Positions 24,901-36,862 of a stretch of 64,000 nucleotides of DNA are shown piece after piece. The notes beneath the pieces were generated by a model that searched no databases, had not been told where the DNA came from, and saw only the letters and a list, made by a program, of their open reading frames with translations. Every line of letters begins with the position of its first letter. Position 1 is the stretch's first letter. The position numbers and the translations under genes were made by a program. The stretch is from Petunia secreta (lineage: Eukaryota; Streptophyta; Magnoliopsida; Solanales; Solanaceae): positions 124,001 through 188,000 of the forward strand of contig JARKIP010000189.1 in the NCBI GenBank assembly GCA_029990175.1, written 5' to 3'.

Positions 24901-27900
24901 AATGATTGTTAAGAGGTGCAAGGATGGTACACTTAACATCATAACAAGTTCCACATTATAATTAGGATGACTTGAGTAAGAAAAGAAGTAGCGAGCTTTA
25001 ATTAATTAGGAAAGATATTCATAGTGAGGGTGCAACTTCATGCAAGAGTGAGTATATCTACATATTTGAAATGGCAATCCAGACATATATAATGAGTCAC
25101 TACTTACACGCTAAGAGCATGAACTAAAAAAAAAAGAAAAAGAGAGTATTGAATTTCTTCTAGTTTAGAAACCTAAAGAAGGGATGTGTGAATTTAGGTT
25201 GGATAATCATCACATTTTTTGAGCAAGTTAGACTCATCACAAAATCTCTGGATTCGGGTGTGGGAACGGATAGTAGCAGGGGTAAGGGTGTTGAGATACA
25301 ACTAAAGACTTTTAATAAGTACATGTGCACGTGTATAAGCCACAAAACGGAAAACCTAGTCAACCTATGGTTCTCAGCAATAATTGTAGTCAATACATGT
25401 GAAAATTCAACTAAATCCTGTATGTACCTCACACACACACCCAAATCATGTAAGATCCACACTGTGGCGGCTGGGCATGTTGAAGGACCTGTGTTAACTA
25501 GGAAGAGGTATCTCTTCGAGAAGTTATAGCAATATTTATGAAAAGCCTATTAAGATGAAGAACGAAAAAATCCAGCTTGTGAAAAATCTCTTTGATTCCC
25601 AAAGGTTGCTATAAAGATCCTTGAAGAGGAGCAACATAATATAGAAAACTCTTAACAACTGAGAAAAAAACTAGTAATTTAATTTCCTAAAATCAGTATA
25701 GGGCTAAGTTACTCGGACTTGGGTACGGGTATCCGACACGGGTACGGATCTAGAGGTCGGATTCGGCAAAATCTAAATTTAGAGATTCGGGGTATGGATC
25801 CGCACACGGATACAGGTGCGGGGATCTGTCTAAAAAATTTCAAAATTCTAAAAATAAAGTCATAATCCTTAATTTCGATTCTTCTTAGAGAAGTCCTCTT
25901 TCCCAATATCTCTGCTTTTATCTATTAAGTCGTCTTCCCAAAAGTTACCCACAAAATATAAAATCAGAAATTCGAGAATGTCCACAAAAGATGAAAAAGA
26001 GACAAAAGACTATAAATTTCTGCATAATTTTGAAGGTATCTCATTTCCAATGTCTATCTTAAGAGTCTATTTGTCAAAAAAAAAAAAAATCTTCAATTTT
26101 CTGGAGATTTTGGTCAAAGTATCCATTTTAATTTGACCACATCCGGTGTGAATCCCGTGTCCTATCCGACACGGGTACGGCGGCAATTTTGAAGAGTCCG
26201 AGTAACTTAGGTATAGGGAGAAAAATGGAAGTCCAACATGCCCTTAGACCTTGAAATTCCAGCAAGTGTTCTTTTTTTTCTTTCTTGGTGATGAGGTAAT
26301 CCAGTAAGCTCCTTTTTGAATACCACTTTCATACAGGTAAGCCCGTTTTGTCAAATTCTGAAATTATGAATAAGCACTAGGAAATGCTTTCAACCTAATA
26401 ATTCTCTTGCCTTCCTAGTATATTGTGCTTTCTAGTAGCATTCCAACTTAAAATCGAAACTTTGCTTCCCTATTTAGCTACCACATCAGTACTAGTCTTT
26501 CCCCCTCTCTTGTCTTTTATCCCTCAACATGGTTACATACTAGTCTTTTTCCGTTTGTTTAATTTCATTCTGAATGAAACTAGACCCAAGAAAATCTTCC
26601 CCTCTACACCTCCAAGATTATCACCTAAAAACTAGGCACAAGTTGGTCAATCTTGTTAGCAACCCTGAAATAATCTTGGAAGAGAAAATAAGTTACACTC
26701 AAATGAAAGACAAGACTGACTATGAACAGTATGACAGTAAATCAAGAGGAAGGAATTACCTGACTCTTTTAAGTATCTACTCAACCTTGGCAACTTAAAG
26801 ACAATAAATCTAGGGTTAGTATGCGTAAAGAAAGAGATGAAGGCAGGATAAGAAGTAGCATCATATGGCATCTTTATGATGCATGACAAAGGAAAGGAAG
26901 AGGGGCAATATCATTTTCTTGCTACTCTACTGATAGGAATATAGTTCATGCTCTTATTCCTAACAGAAAATTTTCATTTATTTGTTTCCTAACTGATTTA
27001 CAACTTAATTTTGTTTAAATTCTTGTTAAGGAATCGTTCACCAACAGGAATTAGGAATGATAATCTTTTTGGAATACCACACGCATGCTCCAGTTATAGA
27101 ATTTACCTTTGGCTACTGAGTATAATTGTAGAACTAGATTTTTTTTTTTCCCCTTTTTAGCAACCATCTCTGGGTTCACTCATGGTTTTCCCATGAATAC
27201 TGGGCTTTGACACTAGTTGAACAAGAATGTCTTCCTCTGGCACCTCCTGCTTATAATTTTCCTAAACATAAGGAGCTATGAGAGCTTTTACCGTAAACTA
27301 AATACATGCACTGCGGGGAAAAAGTCTGCTAGACAATTCAGGGATACTAGAGAGACAAGCCAACACCGATGATTAAATTTCAGTACAGTACTCTATCAAC
27401 TGAATCACAGCCTTGGAAATGGTGATAGGTGTACAGCAAAGGAAATCTAATGACCTTTCTCCTTTAACGGTCTTAGGTTGCTAAAATAGGTTACCACACT
27501 GCTAAAGCTGTAGCCGAGTAACAAAAGATCCATTCATGCATAACGTCTATTGCAAAATGCTACTACTTACCATTGCACCCTTACTATACAAGAAACCAAT
27601 TTGTATAAATTACTGGAAAGTTTTCTTCAAGTATCTTTCAGCAAAGATCTGTTTTTGGAAAGTCTTTCAAACGCACGAAGTAGCAATGCATTGATTAACC
27701 ACATGACAGGAAAGGAAATTACAAGTTTCTGAAGAAGCATGAGCTGCCAAGCGTATCAATTTAATTCACCATCTCAAAAGAAATAAACGTACATCATCAA
27801 ACAATTCTCTTGGAGGGTATCAGCACTACCTCAAAACAGAACTGAAAATGAAGGCCTATCGCAAGAAACCGTGCGAAAAATAAATAACTTTCCTCTATGT

Positions 27901-29035
27901 AAGAAGCAAAAATCTCTAAAACTAGATAGTTTGCACCACAAGAAGTATTAATTAATCACTAAGTGAATCTAAACATCCCACATGTAATATGCAAAGCAAG
28001 AGTATGTACCTAATTAAACAAAGCTAAGAGTTTTATAACATGTACTCACCCTTTCTTGTATACATACTCTCCATCTACTTGCAACAAAAAGTAGACATCT
28101 TTCCCATCATGCAAAGCCTAAGAACAAAATAAAAAATCAATCACAGTTAAAAAAAAAATAAGAACCATTACCATGATTGTTAAATAAAAAAAGAAAAGAA
28201 ATAAACAACGAGTTTGTTTGGATGGTTGTTACCTGTTGTATTTTATCGTATATTTACTTTAAAAACTTGATTGTTACTTAAACTTTATTGTATTGTGCTG
28301 CTAAATCCGTCGTTACTACGCAAGTGTGATCACGTTGTTATACTCATTCTTCAGATTACTAGTGTGTGGTATTATGAAATGACAAATGATGATACCCTTC
28401 ATTTCAATTTATGTGTCACCATTTCTTTCCTTATTAGTCTGTTCCGAAAAGAATGACAACTTTCTAGATTTTGAAACAAATTTAACTTCAAAATACTACT
28501 TTATCCTTAATGAAATTATTTTAGCTCACAAATCTCATAAGTCTTGCTTCTTTCTTAAATTCCGTGTCAATCCATACTATGACACAGAGTGAAAGAGTAC
28601 AATTTATCGAAATGTTGTACTAACATGTTCAATACAATAGGACACGGTACATTATAAAAACAATATACAAGATACTGTAGTTCCACTGTTCAGATTTAAT
28701 ATATAAACATTGAACATAAATATTGAACACATCAAGTTTAAATCACGAGACGTAAAGAGTACCTTAACAGTCATCTTTCCACCTTTATATTCATGGTCAT
28801 GATCTGGGTCAAGTGCAGGAAGGACAGAAAATTCAAACCCATCAATATTTTCCCAATCATCAGCGTGTCCATCAATTGTAACAACTCCAGGTTTAAACTC
28901 AGCAACAACACGGGATTCCTCATCAGGTTCACAATGCCAGTCCCCGGATTCTTGATGGGAGGCTGCGAACTGGATCCGGGTTAACCCGAGAACTGCAAGT
29001 GATAAGACCAAGAAGAATAATACAGGGTTCTCCAT
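21943..29035 (-). CDS. Membrane-anchored protein with EB_dh-type (ethylbenzene dehydrogenase-like) haem-binding domain
   Basis: Eight exons on the - strand: 28763-29035, 28050-28117, 24157-24223, 23864-24018, 23712-23782, 22797-22865, 22579-22679 and 21943-22248. All introns are GT-AG, phases agree throughout, and the result is 369 aa. The N-terminus is a signal peptide (PVLFFLVLSLAVLGL). A large extracytosolic domain follows, with DGHADDWE, HDGKDVYFLLQVDGEY, a Cys-rich CKQSPDACNNKTCRGYEVD stretch, GHLVDLYAW and a Trp-rich AQNDWRGAWWHS segment. One C-terminal transmembrane helix (FAFLLSIVSFGVSVFVGYWV) is followed by a short KK-containing tail. The pattern fits the plant family annotated as cytochrome c-552/DMSO reductase-like haem-binding domain (EB_dh). 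Function is not known, and the family call is from memory. The intron between exons 2 and 3 is 3.8 kb and holds MITEs. Confidence 0.85.
23346..23464 (-). mobile_element. TS-type SINE with 14-bp target duplication
   Basis: Reverse-oriented copy of the Solanaceae SINE 3' body: AACAACAATAACAACATACC, then ATCCCACAAGTGGGATCTGG, then TGTACGCAGACCTTACC, then GAGGCTGTTTTCGATAGAC. CCCCTAAATGCGTA occurs immediately on both sides (23332-23345 and 23465-23478), the target duplication expected from LINE-driven retrotransposition. It is a short (5'-truncated or partial) copy within an intron of the haem-binding-domain gene. Confidence 0.88.
25701..26215. mobile_element. MITE-like element in an intron, CTAAGTTACTCGGACT ends
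   Basis: Left end GGGCTAAGTTACTCGGACTT and right end (other strand) ACCTAAGTTACTCGGACTC are inverted repeats. Just inside, GGGTACGGGTATCCGACACG on the left and CCGTGTCGGATAGG-type sequence on the right are also related. No coding capacity. It lies in the 3.8-kb intron between exons 2 and 3 of the haem-binding-domain gene. Confidence 0.7.
28395..28597. mobile_element. Decayed Stowaway-like MITE in intron 1
   Basis: Left CCCTTCATTTCAATTTATGTG and right (other strand) CTCTTTCACTCTGTGTC retain a weak Stowaway look, with TA on both sides (28393-28394, 28598-28599). Interior words (AAATTTAACTTCAAAATACT) are typical of these elements. Within intron 1 of the haem-binding-domain gene. Confidence 0.45.
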
Positions 29036-30302
29036 TTTGTTGGGAAAAAGTGAAATAATGGGTATTTGGAGAAATTAAGAGTTGACTTAACAGAGTCGGC
29101 TGTTGCCATGGCTGGGTAATTGTTTAGTAGTAGTACAATGCCACAGATTTTAGATTAGTCGTACAACTGTTTTTTCGAGGATGTTTCGGATTCGAGCCGC
29201 GAATTAAAAAAAATTCTGGTAGGAAGCGCTTTCCTCAGTAATAGATCTTATACGGCGCGAGTCTGAGTTAATCGGGGCTCCAATAAGAATACTACCCACC
29301 GAATGAGAAAAAAAAAAATATTTGTTACGGCACGTGATTTTGATCCCAACTTTTATTTTCTTAATTAATTAATTAATTATTTCTCACCTTATTTACTGCG
29401 CTTTATTTATAACGAAACTTTAAAATTTTTACACTATCATGTCAATCATAATTATAAATATAGTACGTTATTAATAATCTCCACTAAAAAATTAGACTTA
29501 AAAATATAAGTAAGACGAATTATCTATTAGAAAATATAAAAATTGTAGTTTAAAAGCTTCTTATACGGCTGATGAATATTACTAGTTGAGTTTTTATAAA
29601 CTTATTCTTTATCCTAATTATAAGAATGATGAAACCTAATTGAAATTTTTGTGTGCACTAAGGAGTTTTATCTAAAGAACATATGAGAAATCAAGCCTTA
29701 TGCATTGAAATATATTCCATTAATGACGTAGTGTATGGGGGATTTCTAAAGCTTTCAAAATATTAGTATATACTCCTATATACAATGAGTTTGGGAGATA
29801 GTGTATTAAATATACATCACTTGTACTCAATTGGATTGGCTTAAATTTTCATTAAAAAACTTAGAAGGATACGCTCATTTGTACTTCTAGTATGTACTTT
29901 CATTTTATTTATTTCTTAACAATGTACTCTTAACATAAAACCATATTGAAAAGGATGAAAAAGTTTAAAAGACATTAGTTGTCCGTTGCATGGTGGAGTA
30001 GCATATCATTTGAGGCCTTAGATTTGTTATAACAAAGTGCGGGAAAAGAACCAACTTTTTCAAAAGGAACATATTCTTATGAAAAGGTGAATGATATTGT
30101 TGGACAAAAGATCGAGTGTATGACAAAGCAGAGGTGATTGATACTTTGAGATTTGTGGGTATAACTAATCGCCGTTGCAGAATTTATAACAGTGCATCTA
30201 GCTATTGATGCCTTCTTTTCTTTTTTTGTGTGTGTGTGTGTTTAGTGAGGAGCTAAGGAGTTATCTACATATTTAATTGATATAGTAAAAGTTAAATTTA
30301 AA
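29036..30302. other. Intergenic stretch upstream of the haem-binding-domain gene
   Basis: Includes that gene's promoter on the - strand (just above 29035). About 29170-29300 (GATTCGAGCCGCGAATT ... GCGCGAGTCTGAGTTAATCG ... GGGCTCCAATA) looks like part of a tRNA-derived Solanaceae SINE. The rest is AT-rich with no gene. Confidence 0.45.
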
Positions 30303-30307
30303 ACTTT

Positions 30308-30732
30308 TTGAGGAATAATTCTAAGAACGCAAAATTTACAAGACAGCTGTATTCGTTTCACTAATCAATAACACAATCACATGTAAATAACACGAATTGT
30401 ATTGAAATTGTCACAGTCTATGGTCGTACCTTTTACAGACTTTTGTTCCTGCTATTTCTGGTGAAGAATCTCCACTAAAATCACTCAGGAACTTATAGAA
30501 TTAAGGAAAGAAGGAAGAAGAAAGAGGAAGAAGAAAAATTGTATTTTCTTCAGAGAAGTAACGTGACTTTAAGAAAAAGGATGCTTCCCTTTTATTATGT
30601 CTTCCCTCTTTTTCTTTATTTAACAAGAATAATAATTAATAAATATATATAAATAATTATATATTTAATAACTCATTATTTTAAAATGGATCCGGGTTGA
30701 CCCACATGGGTGACCCGATCCAATTTCCTTCA
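30308..30732 (-). repeat. 3' LTR of the copia element
   Basis: 425 bp. By eye about 20 base substitutions separate it from the other LTR over ~420 alignable bases. It lacks a ~35-bp segment present in the other LTR after CCCTTTTATT and has a shorter TA run. Confidence 0.93.
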
Positions 30733-31799
30733 TCTCTCACTCACACATAGTGGGTCAACTCTTATTCCAAGTCTGTAACTTTCATACATTATGACTAGAC
30801 CGTGTGACCAGTGCATACTTCGAGAGCACATTGCTGTACATCTGTTAGGAATATATAGCATCTCGATCAACGGCGTCTTGGAGTAGATTAAAGTATGCAA
30901 TACCCTAGATCATTTATCACATTCATCTCTCTCACAATCTCTTTGTATTAATTTGAGTTCATCATTATGTTCTTGTCGCAAAGACAAACATAAAGGACCG
31001 ATCAATGAACAGAACTAATGTGATAATACTCAATGATCTTCCTTATCCCAAGAATCTCTTAATCTCAACTCGATTTGCTTTTCTAGAAATGTCCCGCCAG
31101 ACCGAATCATTCATGATCTCTTGGCAACACCCTAAGATAGCAAACACCAAATTGAATCTCGAGAAACTGATCAAAGTCATGAGGGTAAGATAGGGATAAT
31201 TACTTGTAATTTTCCAGGCTTCACACAGTAGCAAGTAGAGATTTTAACTTGTACCGCCATAAGGTCATATTATGCATACGTGGTATGATTCACGTGTAAC
31301 AGTATTAACTCCTTTCCCATGGAACGTATGTCTGTTCAATAATAAGTAAATACTGTGCAGATGATAGTTCAGACAATCTATGTCTAACTTTGAGTTCATA
31401 AATCTACCCATTCAACTTTCTAACAACAGAACTCACATCTGGCAATCAAAACAGACTATAACTTTTAATCACACTTGATTAAATATAAAGAAATGAAATT
31501 TATATTATAAACTTTTTGCTCTCTATTATTATCACTTCCGATAATAATAAGTTTATAATTATCTCATCCCTATTAGTCACTTAGATAATAGAGGCGATTG
31601 CCTGTGTGAATAGGTCAATCTTTTGTCTGTCCGACATACTTCTTATACTCGACTTTTATGTTCCAAACATAAAATAATAATTATATGTATATGAACCAAC
31701 AAATATGGATAATTAGGCTTCAACTATCATTAACTTCAAAAATGATGTAGTTTTTACATGAACATGAATTTGGGAAAAAAAAAACTAAAAAAATACATT

Positions 31800-34585
31800 A
31801 GCACCTACGTAACCCCCAACAACTTCACATGTCTCTCATAAGCATCACATGTTATGGGTTACGTTAAGGGATCTGCTACCATATGATGCGAAGATATGTA
31901 TTTCACATTCACTTCTTTATGTACTACCAAGTCTCTAACAAAATTATACTTAATATCAATATGTTTAGTCTTGCCATGGTACTTGGGATCCTTTGTGTAG
32001 GCTATTGCAGCTTGACTATCACAATTGATGGTTACTGGTTCAACAGCGTTGTCATACACACCCAAGTGTACCAAAAAAAGTATAAGCCAAACAGATTCTT
32101 TCACAGCGGCTGAAAGTGCTACAAATTCAGCTTCCATTGTAGATAAAGCTATGCATGATTGTTTCTTGCTGCTCCATGATATGGCGCCATTGTTCAACAA
32201 GAATACATATCCAAAGGTTTATTTTCTCTCATCTAAATCTCCTCCCCAATCAGCATCAATGTAGCCTCGTAGTTGCAGATCATCAGCTTAGTAACACAAG
32301 GAGTAGTCAACTGTACTTTTAAGATACCGTAGTATCCTTTTAACTGCTTTCCAGTGTTGTTGTCCTGGGTTAGATTGATATCTGCTAACTAACCCAACAG
32401 CATAACAAATATCAGGTCTAGTACACATCATAGCGTACATAAGACAACCAAGTGCATTGGCATAAGGAACCCTTCTCATTTGTTCCATGTCTTGTGGAGT
32501 CTGAGGACACATCCTCCGACTTAAAGCTTCAGCCTTAGAAACATGAGTGTTTATGGGTCTGCAGTCCTGCATATTAAATCGTTCAAGAACCTTCTTGATG
32601 TAAGGCTCTTGTGAAAGAGACAACAATCTCTTTGAACAATCTCTTGAAATCTTAACTCCAAGAATGTACGATGCTTCACTCATATCTTACATCTCAAATG
32701 TTGATGATAACCACTCTTTCACTTCTTTCACATACTCAAAATCACTTGCAGCTATAAGTATGCCGTCTACATACAATGATAAGATCACAAACTTATCTTT
32801 GGACCTTTTGATGTACACACAATGGTCTTCATGAATCATAGTGAAATCGTATGATATGATTGCATTATGAAAACGTAAATACCATTGTCTAGAAGATTGT
32901 TAAAGACCATAAATTGACCTAGAAGTCGGCATACTTTATGCTCTTGGCCTTTTTTCACGAAACCTACAGGTTGTGCCATATAGATTTCTTCTTCTAGTTC
33001 CCCATTGAGAAACGCAGTTTTAACATCCATTTGATGCAACTCAAGATCCAAATTAGCCACTATTAACAAAATTAGCCTTATTGAAGTAAAACGGACAACA
33101 GGCGAAAAAGTTTCCTCATAATCAATTCCTTCCTGTTGTGTATACCCCTTAGCTACTAGGCGAGCTTTATATCTCTCAATACTACCATCGGCCTTACGCT
33201 TGATCTTGAGAACCCACTTGTTCCCAATAGCTTTTCGGCCCATATGTAGATCAACCAACTCCCATACTTGGTTTGATTTCATAGACTCCATCTCCTCCTC
33301 CATTGCTTTTAACCATTTATCCTTAGCGGGGCAAGTAAGAGCCTCATTTACATTCCTTGGCTCTTCTTCATCTTGTGGAGTAACCATAAATGCTTCCCCT
33401 TCGATCTCAAATCGACGACGGAGAACGTGCGGACGACTCGTTCGTCGAGCTTGAGATTGGCAAATGGATTTATCAATCGATGAGTTACTCCCACTGGGAC
33501 CACCATCATTAAATGGATTTTGTTCGAATGGTATATCGGTGGAAATTTGAACAGGTTCATTATCACCATGGTCAACACCATCCAAATCCATTTGCGTATC
33601 TATAGCGGAAGCGGTCTGGTCCGCAGTTTCGAAGAGAGACAAGTCATGACCTATCTCCCCCTGCTTAGGAAAATCATTCTCTAAGAATGTAACATCACGT
33701 GATTCAATTTCAGTTACAGTGCCATTATCTTGTTCACCTGTGAACACATAACCCTTAGATTGTTCGGAGTATCGAATAAAGATACACTTTCTTCCCCTTG
33801 GACCTAATTTTCCATGTCGGGAAGAAGAATTATGGATAAATGCAGCACAACCCCAAGGCTTTAAAAAGCTCAAATCAGGTTTTCGATTAGTCCATAACTC
33901 GTATGGAGTAGATGTAACTGATTTAGAAGGGATACGATTAAGTACATATGCAGCAGTAAGCAAAGCATCACCCCAAAAGGTGATATGCAATTTCGCTTGT
34001 GCCATCATTGACCTAACCATTTCCAACAAGGTTCTATTTCGTCGTTCCGCAACACCATTTTGTTGTGGAGTGTAGGGAATAGTCAAATGTCTTTGAATTC
34101 CCTTTTCATCACATAATTGTTTGAACTCATCAGACAAATATTCTCTTCATCGATCGGTTCTTAAAGCCTTGATTTTTTCGAGGTTCAAGAGGAAGGAGAG
34201 GAACCACCATCGGAAAGCCCCCTCCCAATGGAAGCCTTAGATTTATGAGAAATCAAGTAGACAAAAGCGAATCGAGTAAAATCATCGATAAATGTGATGA
34301 AATAAACAGCACCATGTCTTGCCCTTACATTTATTGGACCACAAATGTCAGAATGGATTAACTGCAATGAAGTATCGGCTCTAGTACCTTTTTCAAATGG
34401 TTTTCTAGCAATTTTTCCAGCTAGGCAAAATTCGCAAGTAGACATATCAATTTTATCTACAGTGCCAAGAAGACCTTCTTTGGCTAAGCGATTCATTCTT
34501 TGTTGACCAATATGGCCAAGCCTAGCATGCCACGTATATACATCAATTTCATAGGTGGAAGTAGATGTAAATAAGGAAAAACTAA

Positions 34586-34639
<54 letters not shown>

Positions 34640-35929
34640 AAGTAGGAACAATATCCAATACAATAAAACCATCATAGAAATAACCAGTGTCATAAATTGT
34701 CTTGGCCAAATACAAATCAAGACCTTGTTCATGAAAGACTAAATGAAATCCTAAACTAATCAACACAGTAACTGAGACCAAATTTCGGCGAATTGACGGG
34801 GCAAATAGTACATCATGTAGAAATAGAGTTCGGCCACCACGCATATCAAGCTTACAGGTACCAATCCCTTTAACGTCCACCTTGGAGTTATTTCTACATA
34901 AATCCATCTTGCTCCATGTGAAATTCGTCGAAATTCCACGAAGGTGTCTCTATCCTTCGCTATATGGTCGGTGGCTCCCGAGTATACAATCCACATAGGA
35001 TGAGATTCAGTTAGATAAGCAGAACAAGAAACATTTACATCACTATGTAAATTTGGAATAAGGTCATATACCTTTTTTTGCTTGGGGCAATCACGAGCAA
35101 AATGTCATTTGTTCTCACAATTGTAGCATTTCTGCTTAGCCATGTCCAATTTCTTCTTCGGAACAGAACCATCTTTCTTTCCTTGATGATTAGTTTTAGG
35201 TTTCTTCGAGGCTTATCCCTTCCCCTTCTTTTGAGAAAATCCGTCATACTTGCGTTTTTTGCCTTGTCCACGTTTTGGACCAGAACTTGCCACATACGCA
35301 CTTGTAGTAGCTTTGTCCACCCCGAGGCGCTCTTCCTCGAGTTCCAAATGACGCTTAGCATCTTTCATTATTTTGATGCTAATGTTGTGGGTCAGGTGCA
35401 TTTTCATGTTTTCCCAATTTTGAGGTAAGGAACGAATCACCGCCTGGACTTGTTGCTCGTCAATCAATACATGCACAGCATCCTTTAGTTCATTCACCAT
35501 ATTCGACATATAATGAAGATGCTTACGCATAGTATGATCGGGGCGTTTCTTATAAGTATCAAACTTAATAGTAAGTGCCCTCAACTTAGCAACTGAAGTA
35601 TGACCAAATTTTTCTTTCAGTGCGGACCACATGTCCTTAGCATTGTCATACTCACGAAACTCTCTCATTATATCATTATCCATACTACTCAGCAGTGTAA
35701 TACGAGCGAGAGAGTTCTTCTTTTTCCAAGCCTGATAAGCCTGATGGTCTCTCACATGTTGTTCAGTGTTGCCTTCTTCAAGAGGCGCCAGAAAGACATT
35801 AAGAGCCTCAAAAGCCTCTTGCTCTTCCAAGACATACTGGATTTTCATACTCCATATTTCATAATTGTCGCCATTTAGCTTATCGCCTTTATTAAGCTCG
35901 GCGACAATGTTCTTAATAGCAGTTGACAT
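31800..35929 (-). pseudogene. Broken gag-pol of the Ty1/copia element
   Basis: On the - strand the gag start is at 35929 (the upstream frame to 35968 is leader). Gag (about 240 aa) has the UBN2-type capsid layout (LNGDNYEIW, LLSSMDNDIM, RSLPQNWE). In-frame stops follow at 35213-35215 and at 35105-35107, the latter inside the CCHC knuckle. The protease motif reads VYSGA, so the catalytic Asp is replaced by Tyr. A frameshift occurs near 34900. The GAG-pre-integrase region (WHARLGH, CEFCLAGK) is preceded by a run of Asn from an (ATT)n microsatellite. A disrupted stretch and a stop (34147-34149) lie in the integrase core, although NGVAERRNR is present. Reverse transcriptase has a frameshift near 32920 and reads YVDG instead of YVDD. 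RNase H ends at a stop (31859-31861) within the ADPLT block. Non-functional. Confidence 0.93.
34588..34637. repeat. (ATT)n microsatellite inside pol
   Basis: About 16 ATT units. Read on the coding (-) strand as AAT, it encodes a run of asparagines just before the GAG-pre-integrase domain without breaking the frame. Confidence 0.92.
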
Positions 35930-36307
35930 ACTGATATTCAAAACAAGTATAAAACTAAAGTGAGACAACTAAGTACATAATTTAAGCCTAAATTCATATA
36001 CATATTATTCCTTAAAATAATTAACTATATAAATATTTATTCCACATTAGATTTAGAATCGAAAGTTCACTAAGTTCCCAATCATCATCTAAAAAACTAA
36101 CATGTAGTAAATTCAATATAATTAACTGTGCAAGGAATACATTGTCTTAAAATAACTTAAATTCAAGAGAAAATAAACAAGGAACAAATTCTATAACAAA
36201 TATAGATATATTCAACTTACACAATAACAATCAACATAGACACTAAAGTCAAAAAAAAAAAATTACATACTTATGCGAATACTACATCACATCGACAACT
36301 ACAAAGG

Positions 36308-36862
36308 CTAAGCAGACCTATACTTAAATTCTTTCACATGGACTGGAATAGATTTAATAAGAGCCCTGTACAAATCAGGAGGCAATAGAAAATCCGCTCT
36401 CGGAACCACTGGTCGAACTAAATTCAACCTATTTCTATCTCTTATAGGTAGTCCAATAGAACGACACACAGTCTTCTGGATATTTATGTCAATGTCGTGA
36501 TACAATTTCTGCACAATATCCTGAACTAACATTCTATAAGGTCCGACCAACATGAAAGATCCAGCCAATTTGTTTTGAATCTCTTTCCAAGATTTATCAA
36601 GCAAGTCTTTATGGAACTTATTAAATGACAGGGTTGATCGTAATGCCTTATATTTTTCCTCATCTATTAACAAACCACCAAACCACACGGTCTGTTGGAT
36701 TAACTTGTTAACCAATATAAGATGTTCCACAAAGCATACTAGATCTTCTTCTCTAGTATTAGGTGCTAGAGGAGATTTGGCTAAAATGTCAATCATATCT
36801 TTCACCCTTCTCCTCTGACTCTCAGTGCGAATTCGTATAGGCGTCCTTCTTAGGCATGGCAT
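36308..36862 (-). CDS. Unidentified ORF in the 5' leader of the copia element
   Basis: A 184-aa open frame on the - strand, same sense as gag and upstream of it. The preferred start is the ATG at 36862 (MPCLRRTPIRIRTESQ), because the 17 codons above it look like noncoding leader; TGTTACAG immediately before is also a plausible splice acceptor. The predicted protein is basic at its start, then mostly helical-looking, with VKDMIDILAKSPLAPN, EDLVCFVEHLILVNKL and a LLPPDLYRALIKSIPV tail. It has no zinc finger, transmembrane segment or retroviral motif that I recognise. Unlike gag-pol next to it, it has no stops or frameshifts. It may be a captured host fragment or an accessory ORF; function unknown. 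Confidence 0.5.
   Translation of the reverse strand: MPCLRRTPIRIRTESQRRRVKDMIDILAKSPLAPNTREEDLVCFVEHLILVNKLIQQTVWFGGLLIDEEKYKALRSTLSFNKFHKDLLDKSWKEIQNKLAGSFMLVGPYRMLVQDIVQKLYHDIDINIQKTVCRSIGLPIRDRNRLNLVRPVVPRADFLLPPDLYRALIKSIPVHVKEFKYRSA

Noticed and set aside
25160..25529. Open frames on both strands in the 3.8-kb intron
   Set aside because: Overlapping, opposite-strand frames without domain features inside an intron whose flanking exons fit together.
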